A DNA stretch of 13,987 nucleotides from the NCBI GenBank assembly GCA_007130265.1, contig SLST01000391.1:1-13987 (forward strand), written 5' to 3'. Numbering within the stretch: position 1 is the first letter of the stretch; the number at the start of each line of letters is the position of its first letter. Both the position numbers and the translations under genes were made by a program. Below the pieces are notes generated by a model, which was given only the letters and a program-made list of their open reading frames with translations, did not search any database and was not told the DNA's origin. Source of the stretch: Spirochaetales bacterium (GTDB taxonomy: Bacteria > Spirochaetota > Spirochaetia > DSM-27196 > SLST01). Of the stretch, positions 6,287-13,388 are shown one piece after another.

Positions 6287-6619
6287 TCACCAGAAGACCG
6301 CGATCCCGACGTTGGCAACACTGAGCCCGATCATCGTGAGCCATTCGGTTCGGTTGAAAGCCTTCGCGCGCCTGACGAGCGGGACCGCAAGGATCACCGC
6401 GGTGACAATGAACTTCACCGTCGCTTTGACGTGGTTCGCGTCCGCCATCAGAAGCGCCAGCAGCCCGATCCCGGTCGCCAACTGAACGGCGGCACCTGCG
6501 ATTACCGACGACCGCCCTGCCTTCAGATTCGGGGTCGTCTGGACCATCAGCCCGCCGATCAACGCGGCGAGTCCCAGGAAGTGCACAAACAGGAACACGG
6601 ACACGATCAGGTCATTCAT
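6287..6619 (-). CDS. Small four-helix membrane protein
   Basis: This is a 110-residue protein starting at MNDLIVSVFLFVHFLGLAAL, with four hydrophobic segments at about 4-26, 38-58, 66-82 and 92-110. His13 and the GGLMVQ turn in or after the first helix recall small bacterial membrane proteins that begin FLHLxG, some of them related to copper-resistance CopD-like families, but no function can be assigned. The open frame extends upstream to 6982, but that extension is antisense to the XRE gene and is not coding. ATG 6619 is the sensible start. The gene is divergent from the XRE/membrane pair and shares a 151-base upstream region with it. It may head a cluster with the small protein and the rhomboid protease (gaps of 61 and 48 bases). 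Confidence 0.65.
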   Translation of the reverse strand: MNDLIVSVFLFVHFLGLAALIGGLMVQTTPNLKAGRSSVIAGAAVQLATGIGLLALLMADANHVKATVKFIVTAVILAVPLVRRAKAFNRTEWLTMIGLSVANVGIAVFW

Positions 6620-6680
6620 CCGCTCATCGTGGCGCGGGAGCCGCGCCTCCGCAACCGGCTCGCCGAAGATACGGGGCCGC

Positions 6681-6745
6681 TTGCATCGCTCCCCGTCGCG
6701 GTAATGCAAGATATACTTAACATAATGACATTTATATATTACATT
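6681..6745. promoter_or_regulatory. AT-rich divergent promoter island with dyads (likely XRE operator)
   Basis: This short AT-rich stretch in otherwise GC-rich DNA contains TTGCAT (6681-6686) and ATGCAA (6704-6709), a perfect inverted repeat with a 17-base spacer. It also contains an imperfect 22-base dyad at 6724-6745 (AATG to CATT ends). TTAACA (6717-6722) and TACATT (6740-6745), 17 bases apart, could serve as -35 and -10 boxes for the XRE gene. The dyads overlap the promoter, which fits autorepression. No binding evidence is available. Confidence 0.45.
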
Positions 6746-6770
6746 GATCCCGACACGGAGGAGCGCACCT

Positions 6771-6992
6771 ATGGGAACAGTAAGGAATCGCGTGCGTCTT
6801 TGCCGGGCGGAGAAGCAGATGACCCAGGAAGCCCTTGCCGACAGCGTGGGCGTCACACGGCAGACGATCGGGTTGATCGAGAAAGAGCGGTACAACCCCA
6901 CGATCGCACTCTGCCTGGGTCTGTGCAGCAGCCTGGGGAAGACCCTGGACGAACTATTCTGGATGGAGGAGAACGATGACACAAAGAGATGA
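6771..6992 (+). CDS. XRE-family (Cro/C1) helix-turn-helix regulator, YozG-like
   Basis: This is a 73-residue single-domain DNA-binding protein. The HTH runs through VRLCRAEKQMTQEALADSVG (8-27), with the recognition helix in VTRQTIGLIEKERYNPT (28-44). The closing LGKTLDELFW (55-64) matches the small YozG-like group of XRE repressors. ATG 6771 is chosen over a longer frame from 6744 because GGAGGAG lies seven bases upstream and the domain starts at once. Its last 17 bases overlap the start of the next membrane protein gene. Regulators of this type commonly precede integral membrane proteins of unknown function and are thought to control their own operon. Confidence 0.9.
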   Translation: MGTVRNRVRLCRAEKQMTQEALADSVGVTRQTIGLIEKERYNPTIALCLGLCSSLGKTLDELFWMEENDDTKR

Positions 6993-7407
6993 GCGGATCG
7001 ATTCGGAGGTACGGCGGGTCGAAGGGAAAGCCTTCGTCCTTCTCAAGTGGGGCGTGTTCGCGGTGCTCGTGGTCCGATGGTTCATACTCGGCCAGACCCT
7101 GGCAGAGACGTGGGACTTCTTTGCAGTCTGGGTCGGGGCGTCCCTGTTCGAGTACTTCATGTACGCGCTGCGGGGGGTGCCGATGTCGTACCCTGTGCCG
7201 CTGAATCGACGCGACCAACTCGTCTTCCTGGCAACCGTCCCGGTCGTCACGGGGCTCCTGCCGATCCTTATCCTGCACCTCCGCGGGGCATTGACCGGGT
7301 GGGTACACGCGCTCGGCATATTCGGGAGGACCTACATCGCTGTCCTCGCGCTCTTCGCCTTGTACCGTGCGATCAATGCGTGGTGGGAGCGACGGTCGCT
7401 CGAGTGA
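6976..7407 (+). CDS. Four-helix membrane protein paired with the XRE regulator
   Basis: This is a 143-residue protein with a charged N-terminal helix (TQRDERIDSEVRRVEGKAF) followed by hydrophobic segments at about 21-39, 46-64, 82-102 and 109-133, and a basic tail (WWERRSLE). The pattern resembles DUF6773-type proteins that travel with YozG-like XRE regulators, but the match is by architecture only. The start ATG 6976 overlaps the regulator by 17 bases and has GGAGGAG about five bases upstream, so the two genes are co-translated. The function is unknown; sensing of an envelope signal is a guess from context. Confidence 0.7.
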   Translation: MTQRDERIDSEVRRVEGKAFVLLKWGVFAVLVVRWFILGQTLAETWDFFAVWVGASLFEYFMYALRGVPMSYPVPLNRRDQLVFLATVPVVTGLLPILILHLRGALTGWVHALGIFGRTYIAVLALFALYRAINAWWERRSLE

Positions 7408-7411
7408 TCGT

Positions 7412-7434
7412 GCCCGGCTGAGACGTCGTCGGGC
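7412..7434 (+). terminator. Weak hairpin after the XRE/membrane pair
   Basis: GCCCG (7412-7416) and CGGGC (7430-7434) form a 5-bp stem five bases past the stop at 7407. The loop is 13 bases and no T-tract follows. It is recorded only as a possible end of the operon. The remaining bases up to 7503 show nothing else. Confidence 0.2.
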
Positions 7435-7503
7435 GAACCTGGTTGTGTCTCATCCATGAGGAGCAGCCCGGGTGGTGTGCAGCAAGCTGACGCGTTCATC
7501 GCG

Positions 7504-7837
7504 CTACTCGGTCACGAAGCCTGCGATCTCCTGCACGACGTCTGCCGGCCAGGTTCACCCGGGCTATGCCGAGATGATCGATCAGAGCTTCGAGGGTGTC
7601 GACCAGCCTCTCGCCCGTGAGCACCCCCTCGATCGGTTCGGATCTCCCGTATCCCGGCCAGTCGAACGCGTACAGGTGCACGTGACGCGAGAGCGGGTCA
7701 CAGACATCGCCCCAGCTCAGGATCGTCGAGTCTGCCCCACCGCCGTGCAGTAGAATCACCGGATCTCCATGTCCGGCCTCGAATACCCGAAGCGAACGGC
7801 CGTGAATCTGCACACGGCGGGCTTTCGTCTTGTCCAT
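7504..7837 (-). pseudogene. Alpha/beta-hydrolase gene with internal deletion
   Basis: From ATG 7837, with GGAGG upstream, the frame encodes the N-terminal third of an alpha/beta-hydrolase: MDKTKARRVQIHGRSLRVFE, the oxyanion-hole strand VILLHGGG (27-34), YAFDWPGYGRS (57-67) and LIDHLGIARVNLAG (85-98). At that point the nucleophile-elbow Ser (G-x-S-x-G) should follow, but the frame turns into RRRAGDRRLRD and stops at 7496. Shifting frame at about 7548 gives PADVVQEIAGFVTE and TAG at 7504-7506, which looks like the natural C-terminal helix of such an enzyme. About 400-500 bases holding the catalytic Ser, Asp and His are therefore deleted, leaving the two ends out of frame. It is non-functional as a hydrolase. 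Confidence 0.8.
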
Positions 7838-8031
7838 CGGCGACCTCCGGGACCTGGTCGGAAATCCGACCCCGGTTGTGCCAAAGCTGCCTATCATGCA
7901 CACTTGGCGATACAGTCGCAATCCACGCTGCCCCGTTGGGGAGATCGAACCGGACCGCACTCAGCGGACTCGGGCGCCACAGTACCTGAGGATACCGACG
8001 ATAGCCGGGAGTCGCAGATACGGAGGTCATA

Positions 8032-8778
8032 GTGTTCCTGCCCGTACTTCTTGATACGCTTGTCGTGGCGTTGATCGCGGCTACCGCATTGCTCCTGGCG
8101 AAGCAGAACCGCCGTCCGCGCTTTGCACTCCTGTTCCTGGTCGTGTACGCGGTTGCGCGTACCGTGAACCGCCTGCCTTCTCCTGAAGCATTGGGTCTTC
8201 ACCCGGAAGGTTTGGCTTACAACTGGGTGGGTCATCTCTTCATGGTAGCCTGGGTGCTGATCGTCGTGCGGATTGGTCCTCTGTGGGCGAAGGACATCGG
8301 CCTTACCCTCAGTCAGCGATCCGGAACGGTACTCCCTGCTATCCTGGTCACACTCGGCGTCATTGTCTTCAAGGGCGGTATCGCGCTTCTCACGAGCGGA
8401 GGCCCACCTGACGATCTGATGACCGAGAGGCTGCTCTTTCAGATAACGATGCCGGCATTGGCGCAGGAACTCGTATACTCGGGAGCTCTACTGTCCCTTA
8501 TGCTGGTTGCCCTGGGCGGCAAGAGAGTTGACCAGCAGTTTGATTGGACCCTTCCGGTCGTACTTGCGGTAGTCGTCACTGCGCTCAGCCATGGTATCAC
8601 GTTCGGCCTTCAGTATGATCCAGGACTGCAGTTCCGTATCACGGCCTTCCTGGTTCCATTCATGGGGAAGCTCGTATACGGCTGGTTGCGGCTCTCGACC
8701 GGTAGCCTGCTGTTTCCGATTCTGGCCTTCAGCTTGAGCAATCTCGCGGTCCTGTTGCTCCCGTACCTGCTGGGCTGA
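8032..8778 (+). CDS. CPBP (Abi) family intramembrane protease homologue, divergent motifs
   Basis: This is a 248-residue, roughly eight-helix membrane protein. Members act as glutamic intramembrane proteases (Rce1-like) or in bacteriocin immunity. Motif 1, usually EExxxR, reads QELVYSG here (145-151): the second Glu is kept, the first is Gln and the Arg is Ser. Motif 2 is intact as SHGITFGL (H187). Motif 3, usually with His before Asn, reads LLFPILAFSLSN (226-237) and lacks the His. Start GTG 8032 has GGAGG (8022-8026) five bases upstream. The 194 bases before it, up to the divergent hydrolase relic, show no other gene. The altered residues make activity uncertain, and a binding-only role is possible. 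Confidence 0.75.
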   Translation: MFLPVLLDTLVVALIAATALLLAKQNRRPRFALLFLVVYAVARTVNRLPSPEALGLHPEGLAYNWVGHLFMVAWVLIVVRIGPLWAKDIGLTLSQRSGTVLPAILVTLGVIVFKGGIALLTSGGPPDDLMTERLLFQITMPALAQELVYSGALLSLMLVALGGKRVDQQFDWTLPVVLAVVVTALSHGITFGLQYDPGLQFRITAFLVPFMGKLVYGWLRLSTGSLLFPILAFSLSNLAVLLLPYLLG

Positions 8779-8894
8779 CGCCCGGCGCACTATTTGCCGA
8801 TACCTGACGTGGTGGCCCATCCTCGCGACGTTGCCCGTCTCTGTCGGGTACGAGTGAGCCGCGCTTCGGACAGCATACCGGTCTGGTATTACTC

Positions 8895-8942
8895 TGCATA
8901 GCAAACTATTCTGCAATACAGTATTATATGGTGTCAGGAGGT
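8895..8942 (+). promoter_or_regulatory. AT-rich promoter region with two dyads upstream of the membrane protein/regulator pair
   Basis: TGCATAG (8895-8901) faces CTATTCTGCA (8906-8915) as an imperfect dyad. AATAC-A-GTATT (8915-8925) is a perfect 5-bp-arm palindrome. A TATTAT (8922-8927) could be a -10 box, though no good -35 is seen. AGGAGG (8937-8942) then precedes ATG 8948. The dyads are candidate operators for the regulator encoded by the second gene. The rest of the 8779-8947 gap shows nothing else. Confidence 0.4.
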
Positions 8943-8947
8943 TATCC

Positions 8948-9616
8948 ATGATGGACGACGATGTGACAAAGGGCCTTGCCGAGGATATAGCGCTCATCAA
9001 GGAAGCGGTGCGTGCCAACAGCGGCTTCCTCCGTCGGATACTCGCCGCGGGAGCAATGCGAAGCGTAGCGGCAGTGATTGGATCAGTATCCATCGTCCTC
9101 GCGCTTCTGTGGGAGGGCGTCGTTCGGCACTATGGTGGACTCACCGCCGCGCCGCCGTGGGTCCGTGTCGCGCTCATAGGCGTTACGGCACTCACCCTGG
9201 CAGCCGTGGGAGTACAGAAGGCGGTCACGTTCACACGGGCCGCGAAGAGGGTTGACCGACGATACACCTTCTTCCGTTTCGCGGACGAGCTCATGGACCA
9301 CCCGGTCTTTCTCAGTCAGGGTCTTGTGCTCCTCATGGCCGTACTCCTGGTGGTCGCAGGTGCACGTGCCGGAGACGGTGCGTGGGTATTTGCGGCGATC
9401 GCCGGCGGCATCGGAACCGTGTTCGCGCTCTACGCGGCCGCATTCCTGCTTCAGACGTACCTTGTCGTCACGCTCTGGCTCTATGCAGCCGCTGCCGTCG
9501 CGCTGTTCGCGCCGGCCGTACCGGTGTTCGTTCTAGTGGCCGGAGGATTCGGCATGGGCTTTCTCGTGTTTGCCTGGGCGTGCCGGCCCGAGCGAGTACA
9601 GGGGCCGGATCACTGA
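8948..9616 (+). CDS. Membrane protein co-encoded with a winged-helix regulator
   Basis: This is a 222-residue protein with a soluble acidic-to-amphipathic N-terminus (MMDDDVTKGLAEDIALIKEA) and hydrophobic segments at about 39-56, 72-91, 122-139, 146-169 and two in 172-211. A basic loop (KRVDRRYTFFRFADELMDHP) lies between the second and third. I do not recognise a named family. ATG 8948 has AGGAGG five bases upstream. The stop TGA (9614-9616) shares its last base with the ATG of the PF13601-type regulator, so expression of the two is coupled. The arrangement suggests that the membrane protein is the regulated effector or sensor of the pair. Confidence 0.75.
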   Translation: MMDDDVTKGLAEDIALIKEAVRANSGFLRRILAAGAMRSVAAVIGSVSIVLALLWEGVVRHYGGLTAAPPWVRVALIGVTALTLAAVGVQKAVTFTRAAKRVDRRYTFFRFADELMDHPVFLSQGLVLLMAVLLVVAGARAGDGAWVFAAIAGGIGTVFALYAAAFLLQTYLVVTLWLYAAAAVALFAPAVPVFVLVAGGFGMGFLVFAWACRPERVQGPDH

Positions 9617-9993
9617 TGGGGGCCGCAGGCGAATGGATTGACGGCACCCAGCGTGGTACGCCGCTGCTCCAGGACCGGTCGCGCCTGGCGATTGCCACGC
9701 TCCTCGCCACGATTCCCAGCGGTGAAATGCCCTTCGTTGAGCTCCAGAAGCGGTCTGAGCTCACCGCCGGGAACCTCTCGGCCCATCTGCGGAAGCTTGA
9801 GCGCGCCGGATACGTGACGGTTACGAAGAGCTTTCGCGGCAGGCGTCCCAGTACCACGATCGCCATCACGGAGCCCGGTAGGAAGGCGCTGGAGGATCAC
9901 ATCGGGCAGATGGAGCGCATCGTGGAACAGTACCGCTCCGCGGCCGGCAACGATCGAGGAAACGACGCCGCAGTCCGACCTGATCGCCCCTGA
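9616..9993 (+). CDS. Winged-helix transcriptional regulator (PF13601/HTH_34 type)
   Basis: This is a 125-residue protein whose centre is a clean winged helix: DRSRLAIATLLATIPSGEMP (20-39), the recognition helix region ELTAGNLSAHLRKLERAGYV (48-67) and the wing KSFRGRRPSTTIAITEPGRK (71-90). The GNLSxHLRKLExAGYV pattern is typical of HTH_34, an ArsR/MarR-related fold. A C-terminal helix (ALEDHIGQMERIVEQY) probably dimerises it. ATG 9616 overlaps the upstream stop (TGATG). A longer upstream frame exists but is only a shadow of the membrane gene. It probably controls its own operon through the dyads upstream of 8948. It ends three bases from the convergent response regulator gene, with no terminator seen between them. 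Confidence 0.88.
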   Translation: MGAAGEWIDGTQRGTPLLQDRSRLAIATLLATIPSGEMPFVELQKRSELTAGNLSAHLRKLERAGYVTVTKSFRGRRPSTTIAITEPGRKALEDHIGQMERIVEQYRSAAGNDRGNDAAVRPDRP

Positions 9994-9996
9994 GGA

Positions 9997-10605
9997 CTAC
10001 ACGGAGCGCGTCCAGTAGAAGACCGCAAGCTGTGTGCGATCGCGAAGATCGAGCTTGCTCAGCACGCCGGACAGCACGTTACGTGCCGTTCCTTCGCTGA
10101 TGAACAAGCGCTCGCCGATTTCCCTGTTGGAGCAACCCTGGGCCACGAGCTCGGTGACCTCCGTTTCGCGTCGGGTGAGCCCTTGCAGAGGGATCCCCTC
10201 AGGCTCCGTGATGCGGCGCAGGAGGTCCGCGTTCACGACAGCGCATCCGGACGCGAGCGCCCGCAGGTGTCCGGCGATCTCCGACGCCGGCGCGGACTTG
10301 AGCACGTACCCGGCGGCGCCGGCCTTCAGCGCCTGACGAAGCAGCGCCTCATCCTTGAAGGTGGTGAGCATCATCACCAGTGTTTCCGCCCGGCGCTGCT
10401 TGATCAGACGCGTCGCCTCGATTCCGTCCATGCCCGGCATTCGGATATCCATCAGGACTGCGTCCGGCCGGTGTTTCTCGCAGAACCCGACCGCCTCCGC
10501 CCCGTCCCGAGCAGTCCCGACAACATGCAACCCGCCCTCCGCTGAAAGGATGATCCGGAGACTCCGTGTTACCAGATAGTCGTCGTCAACAATGAGTACC
10601 TTCAC
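9997..10605 (-). CDS. NarL/LuxR-type response regulator
   Basis: This 202-residue protein has an N-terminal receiver domain and a C-terminal LuxR helix-turn-helix. MKVLIVDDDYLVTRSLRIIL carries the acidic pocket (D7, D8). The phosphorylation site is D53 in AVLMDIRMPGMDG. The switch Thr is in MMLTTFKDE (81-82) and K103 lies in GYVLKSAPASE. The DNA-binding domain runs from LTRRETEVTELVAQGCSNRE (143-162) to about 200. The start is GTG 10605, inside the last codons of the kinase gene (20-base overlap) with GAGGA upstream, so it is coupled to the kinase. It is expected to be phosphorylated by that kinase and to control the adjacent ABC exporter operon. Confidence 0.93.
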   Translation of the reverse strand: MKVLIVDDDYLVTRSLRIILSAEGGLHVVGTARDGAEAVGFCEKHRPDAVLMDIRMPGMDGIEATRLIKQRRAETLVMMLTTFKDEALLRQALKAGAAGYVLKSAPASEIAGHLRALASGCAVVNADLLRRITEPEGIPLQGLTRRETEVTELVAQGCSNREIGERLFISEGTARNVLSGVLSKLDLRDRTQLAVFYWTRSV

Positions 10606-11764
10606 ATGTTTCCTCGTCTCCGTAGACCTCAGGCGGTTCTACCAGCGGAAGAACGCACACCAGATGACCCCCGGATCCTCTGTCGACACTCACGCTCCCG
10701 CCTATCGCCCGCGCCCGGTAGCGGAGGCTCCATAGTCCGATCCCGGCTTCCGATTCGTTGCCGCCCGGAGAGAGATCCGACCGGATTCGTGGGTCGGATC
10801 CCGCGATCCTGTTCGCGACTGATAGGCGAACGATCTGCGGTCCCACGTCCAGCGCGACAGATACGTGGCCACCGGCTCCGTGGTGAGATGCGTTGCTCAG
10901 GGCCTCCTTCAGACAGGGCTCGAGCACGCCCCAGACATGGGACGGGATGCGCTCCGTATTGCCGCGTACAGTGAGAGCGACTGCCCCGCCGGCGAATCTT
11001 CGGCAGATGCTCTCAAGCCCGTCGATGCCGCAGACGCTGCCGCCGGCAAGCCCGCGCGTTGTCGCCCGCAGGACGCGCATGGCGTCGGATAGCCGACGCT
11101 CAGTCTCGGCCAGCAGGTCCCTCGATTCCGGATCCCCCTGCTCGGCCAGAGTGGCGAGTGCCCGCAGCGCGAGCTGTGCCGCGGTGAGCTCGTGCCCGGC
11201 GTGATCGTGGAGCTCACGCGCGATGCGCGTGCGCTCGGTTGCCTCAGCCAGGCGGGCTGACTGTATACCGGCCGAGACGAGATGGTCTCTCATCGTCTCG
11301 AGCTCGTACCTCATGCCGCGTTCGGCGTCGGATTCGGCCAATGCGGCGTCCACCGCAGCGGTCCAGTGGTGGATCGAGAGCCCGGCCGTCACGGCAACGA
11401 TGAGCGAGACGGCAACTGGAAGGGTCCACGCGTCGAGCGCCGTCAGGATCACCAGCGCGGGTATGATCGGCCACACCACACGGCGCGACGCGGCGTCGAG
11501 TACCGGAATCGCCATGCCGAATGCAGATCCGGGCCACAGTGCCACGGCGATGGCACACGCCGCCTGATCAACAAGGACCGACGCGACCGGTAGTCCGGGA
11601 AGACGCCAATGCGTCAAGCTGAAAAGGCAGAGCGTGAGAACGACGATGAGTTCGCGTGAGCCCGAGCCGTCGCGCAGCCAGGCACCCACCAGAACCGCGG
11701 CGCCAAGGAGACGCCATCCGGTCAGGAGTACGGAAGGACGTGCGAGGCTGTGTGCGCGAACCAT
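10586..11764 (-). CDS. Sensor histidine kinase, HisKA_3 (NarL/DesK-type)
   Basis: This is a 392-residue kinase. The N-terminal half holds about five to six hydrophobic segments within residues 10-132 and no large extracellular loop, so the signal is probably sensed in the membrane. A coiled helix (about 138-178) leads to the HisKA_3 motif RTRIARELHDHAGHELTAAQ with phospho-acceptor H186. The ATPase domain shows the N box in PCLKEALSNASHHG (283-296) and the G box in AGIGLWSLRYRARAIGGSVS. The gene lies 24 bases after the permease and overlaps the regulator by 20 bases. This architecture, next to an ABC-2 exporter, is common in DesKR/LiaRS-like systems responding to antibiotics or membrane damage; the actual signal is unknown. 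Confidence 0.93.
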   Translation of the reverse strand: MVRAHSLARPSVLLTGWRLLGAAVLVGAWLRDGSGSRELIVVLTLCLFSLTHWRLPGLPVASVLVDQAACAIAVALWPGSAFGMAIPVLDAASRRVVWPIIPALVILTALDAWTLPVAVSLIVAVTAGLSIHHWTAAVDAALAESDAERGMRYELETMRDHLVSAGIQSARLAEATERTRIARELHDHAGHELTAAQLALRALATLAEQGDPESRDLLAETERRLSDAMRVLRATTRGLAGGSVCGIDGLESICRRFAGGAVALTVRGNTERIPSHVWGVLEPCLKEALSNASHHGAGGHVSVALDVGPQIVRLSVANRIAGSDPRIRSDLSPGGNESEAGIGLWSLRYRARAIGGSVSVDRGSGGHLVCVLPLVEPPEVYGDEETCEGTHC

Positions 11765-11788
11765 CCCCGTTTTCTTCCACCGTGAGCA

Positions 11789-13378
11789 TCACTCGAGCCG
11801 GCGTGTGCTGCCAGTCAGCAGGAACACCCCGCTGAAGAGTACCATGATCGCCACCGACACCGCAAACTCGACTGAGGGACCCGCCGACTCAAGCGTTCGA
11901 ATCGCATCGAGGAGCCAGTAACCGGGAGTCGCCATCGCTGCACGCCGGGCCGCAACCGGCATGAACTCGATCGGCCAGAAGAACCCGCTCAGGGCCGCCA
12001 TCCCGCCCAGCACCAGCGAGAGTGCCTGATAGGTCGTCTCCCTTCGCCTGAAGATGGCCGCCCCGGCGAGGCACAGTGCAAGGGAGGCGACCGAGAACAC
12101 TGCGTACGCGACCACGAGCAGGCCGGGCACGGGGAGTACTTCACCGTGGAAGACAACGCCGATCGCCACCATGATCGCGTTCTGCGACACGAGGATGATG
12201 GCGTTCGCGGTGAGCGTCTGAACGAGATATCGCATCCGCGTAACTGGAGCGGCGCCAATCCGCTCGAGGGTGCCGTTCGAGCCGTCCTCCACGACCGGAC
12301 GCAGCAGCAGGAACGCTCCGAACAGTATGACGGCGCCGTAGCTCTGATATCCGATTGGTACCGTGAACCCGACGGCTTCAGGCAGAAACGCGAGGGCCAG
12401 CGGCAGGATGACGATCAACGCAATGTTAAGCGGGTCGCGGAAGGCCCGCACGAATGTGTAGCGGAATACCGTGAAGCCCGACGACCTGCGCCTGCATACC
12501 GGGGCAGGCGGGACTGGTGCCGGCTGAGACGATTCCGTGCGGGCCGCCTCCATTTCAGAGCGCAGCGCCGGTTCGTTGCCGGTGGTGTGGTTTTCCGAGG
12601 TCGGCTGTGTGCCGAGGCTGTCTCCCGTTCTGAACTCACGTCGGCTGACGAGCCACACGGCAAGCCCCAGGGCCGCTGCCAGGCCGAACAGAGTGCCTGT
12701 AGCCAGCATCGCCATGCTCGCGTATCCGCCGGGGCGTACTTCTCGGAGTGCCGTCTGAGCAAGTGAGTATGGTCCGCCGTACGTCACGAGGAACCGGAAC
12801 ATCGGGCGCTCGACTGGTAACGGGAAGATCAGGCCGCCGAGCACGCAGCTTCCGTACCCGTAGACCCAACCGAGCGCCCCCGCCGGCCCCTGTTTCCGCA
12901 AGACCAGGAGGAGCAGCAGATACACGAGCTGCGAGACCAGAGAGACTCCGATCAGAACTGCGCCGAGCATCGGGATACTCGCCCACCGGACATCGAGCGC
13001 CACACGGGTGAAGAGAACGACGGCCATGCCCTGACAGAGCGATACCACGATCGCCGCGGCGACGGTTCCCACGAGGATCGCTCCGACCCCGCCCGGCGTC
13101 ACGCGCAGTCGCATGGACATGGGTGTCAGGAGTGCACGTTTCACGTACGTCATTGTGTAGCCCCCACCGAAGAGCTGGAACATGATCAGTATCCCACCGG
13201 CGAAGAACACCGTCGGGTTGGGTGCCCCAAGGAGATACGGCGCATCGGCAGGGATGAAGGAGAACGCCGCCGTGATGATCGGAATCAGCGCGACCGGCAC
13301 ACCGATCATGATGAACGTTCCCGCGTCCCGGAACATCCGCAGGACAGTGTACCACGTCGCGAGCACCGCCTTGGTCAC
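11789..13378 (-). CDS. Double ABC-2 type permease (two fused membrane modules)
   Basis: This is a 529-residue permease from GTG 13378, which has GGAGG five bases upstream; the frame stays open to 13528 but that extension overlaps the ATPase gene. Residues 1-248 form one six-helix ABC-2 module (TWYTVLRMFRDAGTFIMIG at the start, GGGYTMTYVKRALLTPMS at 71-88). A hydrophilic Pro/Ser/Glu linker of about 50 residues (249-299) follows. Residues 300-529 form a second module (FTVFRYTFVRAFRDPLNIA, then the conserved NGTLERIGAAPVTRMRYL at 368-385). Most such exporters use two separate half-size permeases, so this polypeptide probably forms the whole transmembrane channel with two ATPase copies. The gene begins 10 bases after the ATPase stop. 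Confidence 0.9.
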   Translation of the reverse strand: MTKAVLATWYTVLRMFRDAGTFIMIGVPVALIPIITAAFSFIPADAPYLLGAPNPTVFFAGGILIMFQLFGGGYTMTYVKRALLTPMSMRLRVTPGGVGAILVGTVAAAIVVSLCQGMAVVLFTRVALDVRWASIPMLGAVLIGVSLVSQLVYLLLLLVLRKQGPAGALGWVYGYGSCVLGGLIFPLPVERPMFRFLVTYGGPYSLAQTALREVRPGGYASMAMLATGTLFGLAAALGLAVWLVSRREFRTGDSLGTQPTSENHTTGNEPALRSEMEAARTESSQPAPVPPAPVCRRRSSGFTVFRYTFVRAFRDPLNIALIVILPLALAFLPEAVGFTVPIGYQSYGAVILFGAFLLLRPVVEDGSNGTLERIGAAPVTRMRYLVQTLTANAIILVSQNAIMVAIGVVFHGEVLPVPGLLVVAYAVFSVASLALCLAGAAIFRRRETTYQALSLVLGGMAALSGFFWPIEFMPVAARRAAMATPGYWLLDAIRTLESAGPSVEFAVSVAIMVLFSGVFLLTGSTRRLE

Positions 13379-13388
13379 ATCGTCCTCC

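Noticed and set aside
5299..6324. 341-codon plus-strand open frame
   Set aside because: It is antisense to the rhomboid and small-protein genes, has a charged, Pro/Arg-rich composition with no motif, and is explained by the high GC content.
6140..6979. 279-codon plus-strand open frame
   Set aside because: It overlaps the small membrane protein gene antisense and the XRE gene in another frame, with no recognisable domain.
7936..7960. tRNA T-arm-like sequence (GGTTCGATC on the minus strand)
   Set aside because: The flanking bases do not pair as a 5-bp T stem, and no acceptor, D or anticodon arms surround it.
12146..12766. 206-codon plus-strand open frame
   Set aside because: It is antisense to the permease and has the composition of a GC-rich shadow frame.
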